Assembly: GCA_015659035.1 (NCBI GenBank)
Contig: DQNS01000057.1
Coordinates: 1-35,149 of the forward strand
Direction: 5' to 3'
Origin: Acidobacteriota bacterium
GTDB lineage: Bacteria > Acidobacteriota > Vicinamibacteria > Vicinamibacterales > UBA8438
Length of the DNA stretch: 35,149 nucleotides
Shown here: in pieces, positions 6,658 through 14,574 of the stretch
Layout: each line of letters opens with the position of its first letter
Position numbering within the stretch: position 1 is the first letter of the stretch
Position numbers and translations under genes: made by a program
The notes under the pieces: model-generated
Databases searched by the model: none
What the model was told of the DNA's origin: nothing
What the model saw: only the letters and a program-made list of their open reading frames with translations

Positions 6658-8955
6658 CTAGAACCGGAACAACCGGTTCATCTTGACCACGAAGCCTCGA
6701 TTCCGCAGGTCGGTCCGCCGATCGGGCAGGAACGGGTCGGTGTCGCGGTCCTCGGTGTACACCACGAACAGCTCGCTCCCCGGGGAATACTCCCAGCGCA
6801 ATCGGACGTTGGTGCTGAAGGTGTTGCCGCTGGAGTTGTGTTGCAGCAGCCCGCTGAAAAACATCCGCGGCGACACCGTGTAGCTCACGCGCACCCGGCT
6901 GAGGTTGGTGGCAAAGTTCCCCTCCGGCAGCTCCACCCAATTGAGCGACAGACTCGGCTCGACCGACAGCTGGGGAGTCACCTCGACCCGGCCCCGGCCC
7001 AGCTCGACCACGGTGATGTCACCGTTCCAGAGCTCGCCGGTCCCCACCGCGATCGACCCGCTGACGGGGCGCTGCTGACCGAATGCATAGCCGACCAGGA
7101 CGCTTCGAAAGCCGTACCCGCCGACCGGCACGGTCACCCCCGGCGCGATGGTGAACGGCTGTCTGAGCAGCTCGTAGCGGTCGGTCGCCGAGACCGTGAA
7201 GCGATCGGAGTTCTCGAGCTGTACCTCGAACGCGACATCCTGTTGGCGGGTCTCGAGCACGCGGTCATCTGCAGACTGGGTGTAGTCCAGACCGGCCGAC
7301 AAGCTGAACCGGCGGACCCAGTCGATGGAGCTGGGTCGCGGGCTGAACCGTCCTGACGCCGTGGTGCGACGGATGTTGTCCCGGCGCATGAAACCGATCT
7401 CGGGATTGAAGTTGTCCTCGATGACGAGATGCGCGAGGTTCACACCATAGCGGTCGCCGGCATAGTCGAACTGCGCGAGGTAGCTGGCATCCCGACCGGG
7501 CCTGTCGGCCGTCCGGGTGCGGGCGACATAGCCGAGCAGTGTCACGTCGTCGAAGAAGGCGAGCCGGCCGTCGATCCCGTAGACCTGGTTGGACCCGTCG
7601 CCGAGCAGCGACACCGAGCGGTTCGTGAAAATGCCGCCGATGGTGCTCCGACGCAAGATGTCCCGCTTGACCCGGAGGACGGTGAAGTTGGTGGTCTGGG
7701 CCCCGGACAGCAGCTCGTTGCCGGTCTGGATGTTCAACGCGCCGACGTCGAACGCGCCTATCTTCCCGGTCAGCCGCCCGCCCGCCAGTATCGGCACCAC
7801 GTCGCCGCCCTGCAGCCCGATCCGCCGACTGAAGAACAGTGTGGGCGCCCCGGCGCCGCCCAGACCGGCACCCCGCGCGAAGTCGAAGTTGCCGCGCGCT
7901 TCGAGAAAGAACTCCCGTTTCTCCGGGAAGAACAGGCTGAACCGCGTCAGGTTCACCCGTTGCTCATCGACTTCGACCTGGGCGAAGTCGGTGCTGTAGG
8001 TGAAGTCGGCCGTCAGGTTCTGTGTGACCCCGTACTTGACGTCGAGCCCGAACTGCCCGTCCAGCGCGTTCCGCGTCGGGGAATCGGCGTCGATGTCGGT
8101 GGTCACGCCGCCGATGCCATACGGCTTGATCTCGATCTTGCGGCTTCCGGACGGGACCTCGATCCCGACGAGCGACCCGGCCTGCGAGACGCGCCACAGC
8201 CCGGCAATCACGCTGTTCCCGCGCGCGGCCGAGATCGGCAACGGCGTCAGATACGACGCCTCGGTCCGGCGCCGGATGATACGCCGCAGCTGGATCCCCC
8301 ACACCTGGGTCGATGTGGGCCGGTAGCGCAGCGACTTGAACGGAATCTGGATCTCGACCGTCCAGCCGCCATCAAACCGAGCGGTTCGCGAATCCCAGAT
8401 GGTGTTCCAGTCAGTGTTGACCCGCCCGCCCTCGTTCGAGATCGCGAAATCGGAAAACCCTCCGATCGGCGTCACCAGAAACGCCAGGCCGTTGCGCCGG
8501 TCGTAGAATGTGTCGAGCATCAGCGAGAACGAGTCGTTCTGCCGAAGCTGAATGACGTCCCGACGCATCTCGTTCGCCACCCACTCGCTCGGCGGGGCGG
8601 TGTCGTAGCAGCGCGCCGAGATGTAGATGCTGTCGTCGTCGAACAGGACCCAGGCCTCGGTGCGCTCGCTGCCGAGCGCACCTTCATCCGGAAGCTGCTG
8701 GATGAAGTCGGTGATGGACTGCACGGTCTCGTAGACCGGTTCGTCGAGCCGGCCATCGATCTGCAGTGGGGCCCTCAGCCGGGTCGCGCGCACCGTGGCC
8801 TGGCCTTGTCGGTCGCGGGAGATCACCTCCGGCGCCACCGGCGGCGGGGGACCCTGCAGCACCGCGAGCACGTCGCTGTCCAGCGGCTGGCCGGCCGCGG
8901 GAGATCCCAGGACGAGGACGAGACCGGCCACGGTCAACTGCTGCTTCGAAGACAC
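6658..8955 (-). CDS. DUF5916 / CBM9-like outer-membrane protein
   Basis: The 765-residue protein starts at GTG 8955 with a short signal peptide ending around AAGQ. Residues about 50-240 resemble the carbohydrate-binding family 9 (CBM9-like) domain: IDGRLDEPVYETVQSITDFIQQLPDEG, WVLFDDDSIYISARCYD, and GGWTVEIQIPFKSLRY. Residues about 270-765 are the DUF5916 region, with the signature FPEKREFFLEARGNFDFA, alternating beta-strand patterns and a C-terminal aromatic (RLFRF) expected of an outer-membrane barrel. The family is common in Acidobacteriota and Bacteroidota, with no firm biochemical role; polysaccharide or surface binding is inferred from the CBM9 domain. The two PQQ-like paralogues flank it, one downstream on the same strand and one divergent. 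The divergent intergenic region is 133 nt. Confidence 0.87.
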   Translation of the reverse strand: MSSKQQLTVAGLVLVLGSPAAGQPLDSDVLAVLQGPPPPVAPEVISRDRQGQATVRATRLRAPLQIDGRLDEPVYETVQSITDFIQQLPDEGALGSERTEAWVLFDDDSIYISARCYDTAPPSEWVANEMRRDVIQLRQNDSFSLMLDTFYDRRNGLAFLVTPIGGFSDFAISNEGGRVNTDWNTIWDSRTARFDGGWTVEIQIPFKSLRYRPTSTQVWGIQLRRIIRRRTEASYLTPLPISAARGNSVIAGLWRVSQAGSLVGIEVPSGSRKIEIKPYGIGGVTTDIDADSPTRNALDGQFGLDVKYGVTQNLTADFTYSTDFAQVEVDEQRVNLTRFSLFFPEKREFFLEARGNFDFARGAGLGGAGAPTLFFSRRIGLQGGDVVPILAGGRLTGKIGAFDVGALNIQTGNELLSGAQTTNFTVLRVKRDILRRSTIGGIFTNRSVSLLGDGSNQVYGIDGRLAFFDDVTLLGYVARTRTADRPGRDASYLAQFDYAGDRYGVNLAHLVIEDNFNPEIGFMRRDNIRRTTASGRFSPRPSSIDWVRRFSLSAGLDYTQSADDRVLETRQQDVAFEVQLENSDRFTVSATDRYELLRQPFTIAPGVTVPVGGYGFRSVLVGYAFGQQRPVSGSIAVGTGELWNGDITVVELGRGRVEVTPQLSVEPSLSLNWVELPEGNFATNLSRVRVSYTVSPRMFFSGLLQHNSSGNTFSTNVRLRWEYSPGSELFVVYTEDRDTDPFLPDRRTDLRNRGFVVKMNRLFRF

Positions 8956-8983
8956 GCTTTGATTGGGCGACGCGGAGGACGAC

Positions 8984-8989
8984 AGTATA
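8984..8989 (-). promoter_or_regulatory. Putative -10 element for the DUF5916 gene
   Basis: The minus strand reads TATACT here (plus: AGTATA), about 29 nt upstream of the GTG start, giving a short leader. No convincing -35 is visible at the right spacing. The same TATAnT type recurs before msrA, the 27581-28516 gene and the 12362-13360 gene. Confidence 0.4.
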
Positions 8990-9088
8990 GACTTTCAAGG
9001 CACGAGGCCGTTCGCCACCTGGCCGAACAGCCTCGCCGGTTCACGCATCGGTCGGCGGTCCGGCCGAGCCAACAGGAGACACAACAAC

Positions 9089-10465
9089 ATGACTCATCGC
9101 GTGACGAACCGCCAGACGCCCGAGCTCGTGCGGTGTCTCGCGCTTGCCGTCTGCGTGCTGCTGATGGCCCCGCCGCTGGTCGCCAATGACTGGCCCGAAT
9201 GGCGTGGCGCCGGACGCGACGGCGTGTGGACCGACACCGGGATCGTGCAGGAGCTGCCCGCCGAATTGACGGTGAAGTGGCGGGTGCCGGTCAACGCGGG
9301 GTTTTCCGGCCCCGCTGTCGTCGATGGCCGGGTGTTCATCACCGACTGGGCGGAGGATCCTGCGTCTCGGACGATGGACGGGACAGAGCGGGCGATCGCG
9401 CTCGACGAGGAGACCGGGGAGATCCTGTGGACCCGCGAGTGGCCCACTTCGTATCGGATGTTGATGGTCTCGTACGCCATCGGGCCACGGGCGACGCCGA
9501 CGGTCGACGGGGACCGAGTGTACGTGGTCGGCGCCGCGGGCGATCTCTTCTGTCTGGATGTCGAGACCGGTGCCGTGATCTGGGAACGGCACTACATCGA
9601 GGAGTTCGACAGTTTCATCCCGACCTGGGGTGTCGCCAGCTCGCCGATCGTCGATGGCGATCGTCTGATCACCGTCGTCGGCGCCGAGCCTGGCGGTGTG
9701 GTCGTGGCGTTCGACAAGCGGACCGGGGAGGAGGTCTGGCGTGCGCTCGACGTGGTCGGGGAGATGGGGTACGGCCAGCCGATCATCATCGAGGCGGGTG
9801 GTGCCCGTCAGTTGATCGTCTGGCACGCCGCGGCACTGGTCTCGCTCAACCCCGAGACCGGGGAACTCTATTGGGCGGAGGAGTGGGAGGCTGGGGGCGG
9901 CATGTCGGTGGCCACGCCTGTGCACAGTGGCAACTACCTGCTGGTGACACAGTTCTACCGCGGCTCGCTGATGATGCGGCTCGACCAGGACCGTCCGACC
10001 GCCAGCTTACTCTGGAAGGGCCAGAGCCGAAGCGAAATGCCCGACCAGACCGACGGTCTGCATTCGCTGATCACCACACCGCTGATCATCGGCGACAACT
10101 TCTACGGTGTCGGCAGCTACGGCGAGTTGCGGGGTCTGGATGCGACAACCGGTGAGCGTCTGTGGATGAGCGACCAGATGGTCGCCCAGGGCCGGTGGGG
10201 CTCCGCGTTCATGGTCAAACAGGGCGACCGCTACTTCGTCAACAACGATGACGGGTTCCTCATCATCGCAGAGTTCACGCCGGACGGCTACGTGGAACAC
10301 AGCCGCACCCGGCTGATCGAACCGACCGGCAGCTCCGGCTTCGGGCCCGCCCGCCGATGGGACCGAGCCATCAACTGGACGCACCCGGCCTACGCCAACC
10401 GGCATATCGTCCACCGAAACGACAACGAGATCATCCGCGCGTCCCTGGACGCCTCGGACTACTAA
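9089..10465 (+). CDS. Secreted PQQ-like beta-propeller protein, paralogue 2
   Basis: The 458-residue protein starts at ATG 9089 with GGAG about 10 nt upstream. A signal peptide (LALAVCVLLMAPPLVA) is followed by NDWPEWRGAGRDGVW. Blade motifs are ALDEETGEILW, CLDVETGAVIW, AFDKRTGEEVW, SLNPETGELYW and GLDATTGERLW. The end, HPAYANRHIVHRNDNEII, parallels paralogue 1 almost residue for residue. It is transcribed divergently from the DUF5916 gene and is followed 94 nt later by the LDI-like gene, so these two may be co-transcribed. As with its paralogue, no CxxCH haem site is present. Possible roles are a quinoprotein of unknown substrate or a BamB-like scaffold. Confidence 0.87.
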   Translation: MTHRVTNRQTPELVRCLALAVCVLLMAPPLVANDWPEWRGAGRDGVWTDTGIVQELPAELTVKWRVPVNAGFSGPAVVDGRVFITDWAEDPASRTMDGTERAIALDEETGEILWTREWPTSYRMLMVSYAIGPRATPTVDGDRVYVVGAAGDLFCLDVETGAVIWERHYIEEFDSFIPTWGVASSPIVDGDRLITVVGAEPGGVVVAFDKRTGEEVWRALDVVGEMGYGQPIIIEAGGARQLIVWHAAALVSLNPETGELYWAEEWEAGGGMSVATPVHSGNYLLVTQFYRGSLMMRLDQDRPTASLLWKGQSRSEMPDQTDGLHSLITTPLIIGDNFYGVGSYGELRGLDATTGERLWMSDQMVAQGRWGSAFMVKQGDRYFVNNDDGFLIIAEFTPDGYVEHSRTRLIEPTGSSGFGPARRWDRAINWTHPAYANRHIVHRNDNEIIRASLDASDY

Positions 10466-10482
10466 CGGGAACATCCTCCCAG

Positions 10483-10525
10483 GAGACAGGAGGCAGGAGA
10501 CAGGAGAAGCGGGAGGGCTACGCCG
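10483..10525 (+). repeat. Purine-rich intergenic repeat copy B
   Basis: Tandem CAGGAG-containing units (AGGAGACAGGAGGCAGGAGA) lead into a 25-mer at 10501-10525 that matches the minus strand of 1096-1120 at 23 of 25 positions. It lies immediately before the LDI-like gene, whose own Shine-Dalgarno (GAGGAG, 10546-10551) follows. Confidence 0.5.
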
Positions 10526-10559
10526 CCTTCTTCAGAGTCCTCTTTGAGGAGAGCGGTTG

Positions 10560-12365
10560 ATGACTGCCGAGAAGGGATATTCGCGGCGGGACTTCGTGAA
10601 GCGGGTCGGCTCGGCGGCCGGCGCTGTGGCGCTGTCGCCCGCCGCCGTCGGGGCGAGCGGCCTGGCGCAGGCGCCAGCCGAAGCCCTGCCGATGCTTCAT
10701 GAGACACCCCGATCGGTGTTTCCCACGCTGAACGGCCGGACACGCGGGTGGTTGCGCTTTCTGTGGGAGAAGGCGACCACCGACGACGACTGGAGCTCGG
10801 CCGGCGTGCCCCACCAGTGGTGGGACCGCTACTCCGCCCCGGTCGTGCTCAGCTACGGACGTTTCGACCTGTCGTTCTCCTCCTACGCCCTGCTGCTCAT
10901 GGCAGACCAAACGCCGGCCTGGCGCGAGGTCTACACGCGGATCGCCGACGGATTCGCCGGCCGCTATCCGACCTACTGGGGCGCCATCGACTGGCTGACT
11001 CAGATTGGCGACGACCCGAAACGCGAGAACTATCCACCCCGGGTCATGGCGGGCATCCCCGAGCGGTTGCGCGGGAACTACAACCGATTCGGCTGGACCG
11101 CGAACGGTGTCGAACCGTGGGGGCTGCAGCCCGACCCGATCGGCGCCGACGGCTACCTCTTCTTTCGCGGCTGGTTCACCCTGCTGCTCTCGATCTACAA
11201 GTACGTCTCGGGCGACGACAAGTACACGCGGCCGTTCCCGGTGACCGGCTACCGGGACCAGATGTTCGAGTGGGACCACCATCGCATCGCCGAGCACATG
11301 GAGCGGCAGTATCAGGCGCATCCGGAGGGACCGCAGTGCGAGAACACCAAGATCTGGTTCTACTGCAACAGCGCCGGCGGTCTCGGCATGCATCTCTACG
11401 ACCGGGTGTTCGGCAAACAGACACACCGTGCCTTCGAGAACTTCCTGGAGTATGCGGGCGAGAACTACATGGGCCTGTCGAACGACGGCGGGCTCGAGTG
11501 GGTCACGAGCTACTACGACCCGATCGTGAACCACAAGGCGAACGCCGGCCCGGCGGGTGGGATCGCGACCGCGTTCATGGTGCTGCCGCAGAACCGCGAG
11601 CTGGCGACGACGCTCTACGACGCCGCAGCCAACTCGCTCGGCTGGCGCGACTCGCAGCGACCGATTCGCGCGAATGCCACCGGTCTGCTCCTGGCCCGCG
11701 CGCTCGGTGACCACACGGCGATCGCCCGGCTGCGGGCCGCGGCCGAACGGGAATACGACCCTCGTTTCTTCGGCGACCACGACGAGAAGTTCGGTTGGTT
11801 CTTCGGGCTGAACGAGGCGTATCCGCGGGGCCAGCGGAGCGCGACCATGATGGTGTCCGAGGTCGGAAACGACGGCGACTGGATTCGGGCGTTCGAGGCG
11901 CCGTACATGGACAAGTTCGACGCACCCACCGTCGAGGGCGTCGACTTTCCCTCGCTCGGGCTGTATCAGGCGTGGAACGACACCGACAGCGGGACCCTCT
12001 ACGTCGGCACCTATCCCACGTCACCCGACCGACGCGGCGTCGAAACGACCTGGCGCGTGACCAATCTGCCGAACACGGCAGACGTCTTCATCCTCTGCGA
12101 CGGCGAGCCGTTCGACCGGTTCGAGGCGACGGACGACGGCACCATCAGGCTCGAGACGACGCTCGACGCCAGGCAGTATCAGATCTTCACGGGGTATCGG
12201 GGCCCAGGCGGGCCGCCGACGGCCAGACGGCAGGAGCCGCGGGCCGGTCGTGCAGCGGCGGGACTGGCGGCGTCCCGACCACCGGCTGACGACACTCGGG
12301 CGGCCACGCGAAGGGCGAGGAGCGAGATCGTACAGGGTGGCGGACCGACCTGTCCCTGCTGCTAA
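10560..12365 (+). CDS. Tat-exported linalool dehydratase/isomerase-like (LDI) protein
   Basis: The 601-residue protein starts at ATG 10560 with GAGGAG 8 nt upstream. A near-perfect twin-arginine signal (SRRDFVK, residues 8-14) sends it to the periplasm. Residues about 70-420 look like the (alpha/alpha)6 barrel of linalool dehydratase/isomerase from Castellaniella. The key match is C260-ENTKIWFY-C269-NS followed by LYDR. As I remember the enzyme, it has CEP-x6-CNS and YDR with catalytic Cys171 and Cys180, the same 9-residue separation. Its catalytic His129 (YKGH) aligns with Trp205 here (FFRGW), so the chemistry may differ. Beyond the barrel lie a probable beta-sandwich (about 460-548) and a low-complexity tail ending GGGPTCPCC, so the protein is about 200 residues longer than LDI. 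The stop overlaps the converging gene's stop by 4 nt. Substrate unknown; an allylic or terpenoid alcohol is a guess. Confidence 0.75.
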   Translation: MTAEKGYSRRDFVKRVGSAAGAVALSPAAVGASGLAQAPAEALPMLHETPRSVFPTLNGRTRGWLRFLWEKATTDDDWSSAGVPHQWWDRYSAPVVLSYGRFDLSFSSYALLLMADQTPAWREVYTRIADGFAGRYPTYWGAIDWLTQIGDDPKRENYPPRVMAGIPERLRGNYNRFGWTANGVEPWGLQPDPIGADGYLFFRGWFTLLLSIYKYVSGDDKYTRPFPVTGYRDQMFEWDHHRIAEHMERQYQAHPEGPQCENTKIWFYCNSAGGLGMHLYDRVFGKQTHRAFENFLEYAGENYMGLSNDGGLEWVTSYYDPIVNHKANAGPAGGIATAFMVLPQNRELATTLYDAAANSLGWRDSQRPIRANATGLLLARALGDHTAIARLRAAAEREYDPRFFGDHDEKFGWFFGLNEAYPRGQRSATMMVSEVGNDGDWIRAFEAPYMDKFDAPTVEGVDFPSLGLYQAWNDTDSGTLYVGTYPTSPDRRGVETTWRVTNLPNTADVFILCDGEPFDRFEATDDGTIRLETTLDARQYQIFTGYRGPGGPPTARRQEPRAGRAAAGLAASRPPADDTRAATRRARSEIVQGGGPTCPCC

Positions 12366-13360
12366 GGCTGTTCCGCCGCCGCCTCCTCGGCGCGGGCGCC
12401 GGACAGAATGCCGGCTATGGCGTAGTTCCCTTCGTGGCACGCATACTCGAATATCGACTCTTCCGACCCCTTCAACGGAATCATGAGGGTCCAGGGCTGG
12501 GCCCACGTGTCCGGGTCGTCGAAGGTGACCACGTACTCGACGATGTCTGGCGCGACCCGGGTGAACCGTTCGATGACCCGGACGTTCTCGGTGGCACCCC
12601 GGTAGGCGCCGCGGCGCGAGTAGTTGGTCGTCTCCACCACCAGCGTGTCGCCGTCCCAATGCCCGCGTGAGTCGCCGTGTAGCTGGCGCACCGTGGCATC
12701 CAGATGTGGCGAGTCGTCGATCGGGATGACACGCGCGTCGTGGATCAGCTCCTGCATGACGACGACGTGGTCGGCCGACTGAAAGATCTGAAAGTAGCTG
12801 TTGTAGCCGGCCAACAGATTCGGCACGCCATAGGAGATGCAGCGGTCCAGCATGCTCCGGCGCTCGTGCGAGTCGGCTCGGCCGCCCGTCGGGCGGGGCT
12901 GACTCCGGCGGCGCTCGCGCGCCTCCTCGGTGACGGGCGGAATGCGGCCGTTCGGCGGGTCGACGATGAGGGATGTCCGGTTGTCGAGCTCACGCTCGAC
13001 CAGCCAGAACGAGTTGTAGTTCCCGGTCCCGGCATCAAACTCCCGGAAGTTCGGGTCCTCCAGCACCTGTTGAAACAGGAGGGGACCGAGGAGGTTGCCC
13101 GCCTGTTCGTTCGCGTGCAGCTCGGCCGCGCGGGCCTGATACACCGCCAGCTCCTCGTCTGTCAGCGACTCCTTACCCTCGAACGCCGCGGGGCGCTGCA
13201 TCGGGGTCGCGCTGTTGTTCGCCCAGACGCCCTGGAGGTCCGGGTGGCCATCGGCGGTGCGCGGCACCCTCCAGTTCTGCTGCGCCCACGCCGTTCCGTA
13301 CGTCAGGCAAACCACCGCCGCAATACTGATCGCGATCCGGCACCCCACTCGACGTCTCAT
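12362..13360 (-). CDS. Secreted protein of unknown function (PDLQGVW / GHWDGDTLVV family)
   Basis: The 332-residue protein starts at ATG 13360 behind a perfect AAGGAGG (spacing about 7). The signal peptide ends TAWAQQ. The body has motifs I associate with a family abundant in Acidobacteriota: HPDLQGVWAN near the N terminus, and DSRGHWDGDTLVVETTNY followed by ERFTRVAPDIVEYVVTFDDPDTW in the C-terminal half. The strand-rich C-terminal half suggests a beta-barrel or lipocalin-like fold, but I know of no demonstrated function. The gene converges on the LDI-like gene, sharing 4 nt (CTAA) that hold both stop codons, so neither has room for a terminator. Confidence 0.85.
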   Translation of the reverse strand: MRRRVGCRIAISIAAVVCLTYGTAWAQQNWRVPRTADGHPDLQGVWANNSATPMQRPAAFEGKESLTDEELAVYQARAAELHANEQAGNLLGPLLFQQVLEDPNFREFDAGTGNYNSFWLVERELDNRTSLIVDPPNGRIPPVTEEARERRRSQPRPTGGRADSHERRSMLDRCISYGVPNLLAGYNSYFQIFQSADHVVVMQELIHDARVIPIDDSPHLDATVRQLHGDSRGHWDGDTLVVETTNYSRRGAYRGATENVRVIERFTRVAPDIVEYVVTFDDPDTWAQPWTLMIPLKGSEESIFEYACHEGNYAIAGILSGARAEEAAAEQP

Positions 13361-13367
13361 CTCTCAC

Positions 13368-13421
13368 CCTCCTTGTGCGACGGGTGTCGCACGGCCACCG
13401 CTGCTCGATAGCCACATTATA
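13368..13421 (-). promoter_or_regulatory. -10 box, leader hairpin and Shine-Dalgarno of the 12362-13360 gene
   Basis: The minus strand has a perfect TATAAT at 13421-13416, predicting a transcription start near 13409. In the leader a perfect 7-bp hairpin (GTGCGAC-ACCC-GTCGCAC, 13392-13375) abuts the AAGGAGG Shine-Dalgarno at 13374-13368 without a gap. This could stabilise the message or gate ribosome access. No good -35 is visible. Confidence 0.5.
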
Positions 13422-13422
13422 G

Positions 13423-13662
13423 TTCCGCGACAGCTCCGATGAGCCGACATTCGTCGGCAACACCACAACGAAACAGCGGATTCGATCCGAGCTGTCGCGA
13501 GTTCGCGGTAGAGTCGGGCGGGATGCCATCGTGGCGGCGCTGAGCGAACTGGGTCTGGCGAACCCGGGCGCCCTCAGCCGACCCGACGCGCTGGCCATCG
13601 GCCGGCGAGCCGGAGCGCGCTGGCTGATCCACGGCGGGTACCAGCGGGTCAATGCACAGATC
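13423..13662 (+). pseudogene. Remnant of a FlgO/TolB-like domain protein
   Basis: An open frame without a convincing start or ribosome site carries DAIVAALSELGLANPG followed by DALAIGRRAGARWLIHGGYQRV. This resembles the conserved block of FlgO/TolB-like domains that head many acidobacterial TPR and cyclase proteins (ALxVGRRLGARWLVxGGYQR). Similarity stops after about residue 80; the expected ITARLVDVETG continuation is absent in all frames, so it reads as a decayed fragment. It lies in the 433-nt gap between the 13360 start and vapB. Apart from the two flanking promoter regions, nothing else is visible there. Confidence 0.4.
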
Positions 13663-13756
13663 GACCATCCTGCTCGACGGGGGCTCCAGAGCAGACGTGG
13701 GGCAAACCGGTCGACTACAGACGCACCCCTCGTCTGGACGCATCGCGGCTGCACCG

Positions 13757-13785
13757 TTTACATTGATATGGTTGTAGTGATATGG
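13757..13785 (+). promoter_or_regulatory. Promoter and possible autoregulatory repeat of vapBC-1
   Basis: TTTACA (13757-13762) and GATATG (13779-13784) are 16 nt apart in a locally AT-rich island. A direct repeat TGATATGG occurs at 13764-13771 and 13778-13785, overlapping the promoter, a plausible binding site for the ribbon-helix-helix antitoxin. The predicted start falls only a few bases before the ATG at 13794, and no Shine-Dalgarno is present, suggesting a leaderless or nearly leaderless message. Confidence 0.45.
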
Positions 13786-13793
13786 GTATATGT

Positions 13794-14039
13794 ATGAAGA
13801 CGACCGTCGAGATTCCGGATGCGCTCCTCATCGAAGCCAAGCAACTAGCAGCCAGCCAGCACACGACCGTCCGGGCGCTGATCGAACAGGGCCTGCAACG
13901 GGTGCTCGTCGAGAGGAAAGGGCGCGCGGTCCATCGGCTGCGGCAAGCGAGCTTCGCCGGCGAGGGCTTGCAGCCGGACGTGCGGGAGGGAGCCTGGGAA
14001 CGCCTACGGGAACTGGCCTATGAGGGTCGTGGCGGATGA
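13794..14039 (+). CDS. vapB: Type II antitoxin, VapB family
   Basis: The 81-residue protein opens MKTTVEIPDALLIEAKQLA followed by TTVRALIEQGLQRVL, the ribbon-helix-helix pattern of VapB-type antitoxins (a strand, then helices with A-x-x-L-I-x-x-G-L). The variable C-terminal part (about 45-81), rich in charged and aromatic residues, should wrap and inhibit the toxin. ATG 13794 was chosen because it begins the conserved MKTT strand; an upstream in-frame ATG at 13782 would add four residues. The stop TGA overlaps the toxin ATG by 4 nt. It is expected to neutralise VapC and repress its own promoter. Confidence 0.85.
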   Translation: MKTTVEIPDALLIEAKQLAASQHTTVRALIEQGLQRVLVERKGRAVHRLRQASFAGEGLQPDVREGAWERLRELAYEGRGG

Positions 14040-14470
14040 TTGCCCTCGACACGAATCTTCTCGTCTACGCCCACCGGGAGGATTCTCCATGGCACGAGCC
14101 GGCGACACGGTGTGTGACGGCGCTGGCCGAGGGTCGGAGCGACTGGGCTATTCCATGGCCGTGCCTGCACGAGTTTCTCGCCATCGTGACCCACCCCCGT
14201 ATCTATCGGCCTCCGACCCCGCCCGAGCTGGCCCTCGACCAGGTCGCAGCCTGGATGGAAACACCGACGCTGGTCCTGCTGGGGGAGTCCGTCGGGTACT
14301 GGGACCAACTGCGCGCCGCGGTGCTGGAAAGCCAGGTAACGGGCCCACGGGTGCACGACGCCCGGGTGGCGGTCCTATGCCTGCACCATGGCGTCGACGA
14401 GCTGTGGTCGGCGGACCGCGACTTTGGCCGGTTCGCGGGACTCAAGGTCCGCAATCCGTTGGTGTCGTAA
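14036..14470 (+). CDS. vapC: Type II toxin VapC, PIN-domain ribonuclease
   Basis: The 144-residue PIN-domain protein has the expected acidic metal site: Asp5 (MIALDTNLLVYAHR), Glu46 (PWPCLHEFLAIV), Asp108 (RVHDARVAVLCLHHGV) and Asp127 (LWSADRDF). All four residues are intact, so it is probably an active Mg-dependent endoribonuclease, typically cutting tRNA or rRNA. It is coupled to the antitoxin through an ATGA overlap. Length matches the family. Confidence 0.9.
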   Translation: MIALDTNLLVYAHREDSPWHEPATRCVTALAEGRSDWAIPWPCLHEFLAIVTHPRIYRPPTPPELALDQVAAWMETPTLVLLGESVGYWDQLRAAVLESQVTGPRVHDARVAVLCLHHGVDELWSADRDFGRFAGLKVRNPLVS

Positions 14471-14540
14471 CGGCACCTTCCGAAGGGACCGCGCCCTCCC
14501 TGGTGAGGCGCTCTTAAACTATGGCCGCCCCGCGCGCGTC

Positions 14541-14546
14541 TATACT
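14541..14546 (+). promoter_or_regulatory. Putative -10 element for msrA
   Basis: TATACT lies 29 nt before the msrA ATG, giving a short leader containing GGAGGAG. No clear -35 is seen. Confidence 0.4.
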
Positions 14547-14574
14547 GAGGAGTGGTTGGAGGAGCCCGAGCATC

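Noticed and set aside
7429-9189. 586-codon plus-strand open frame opposite the DUF5916 gene
   Set aside because: It is a shadow of a well-supported gene, with no motifs and an Arg/Gly/Asp-biased composition.
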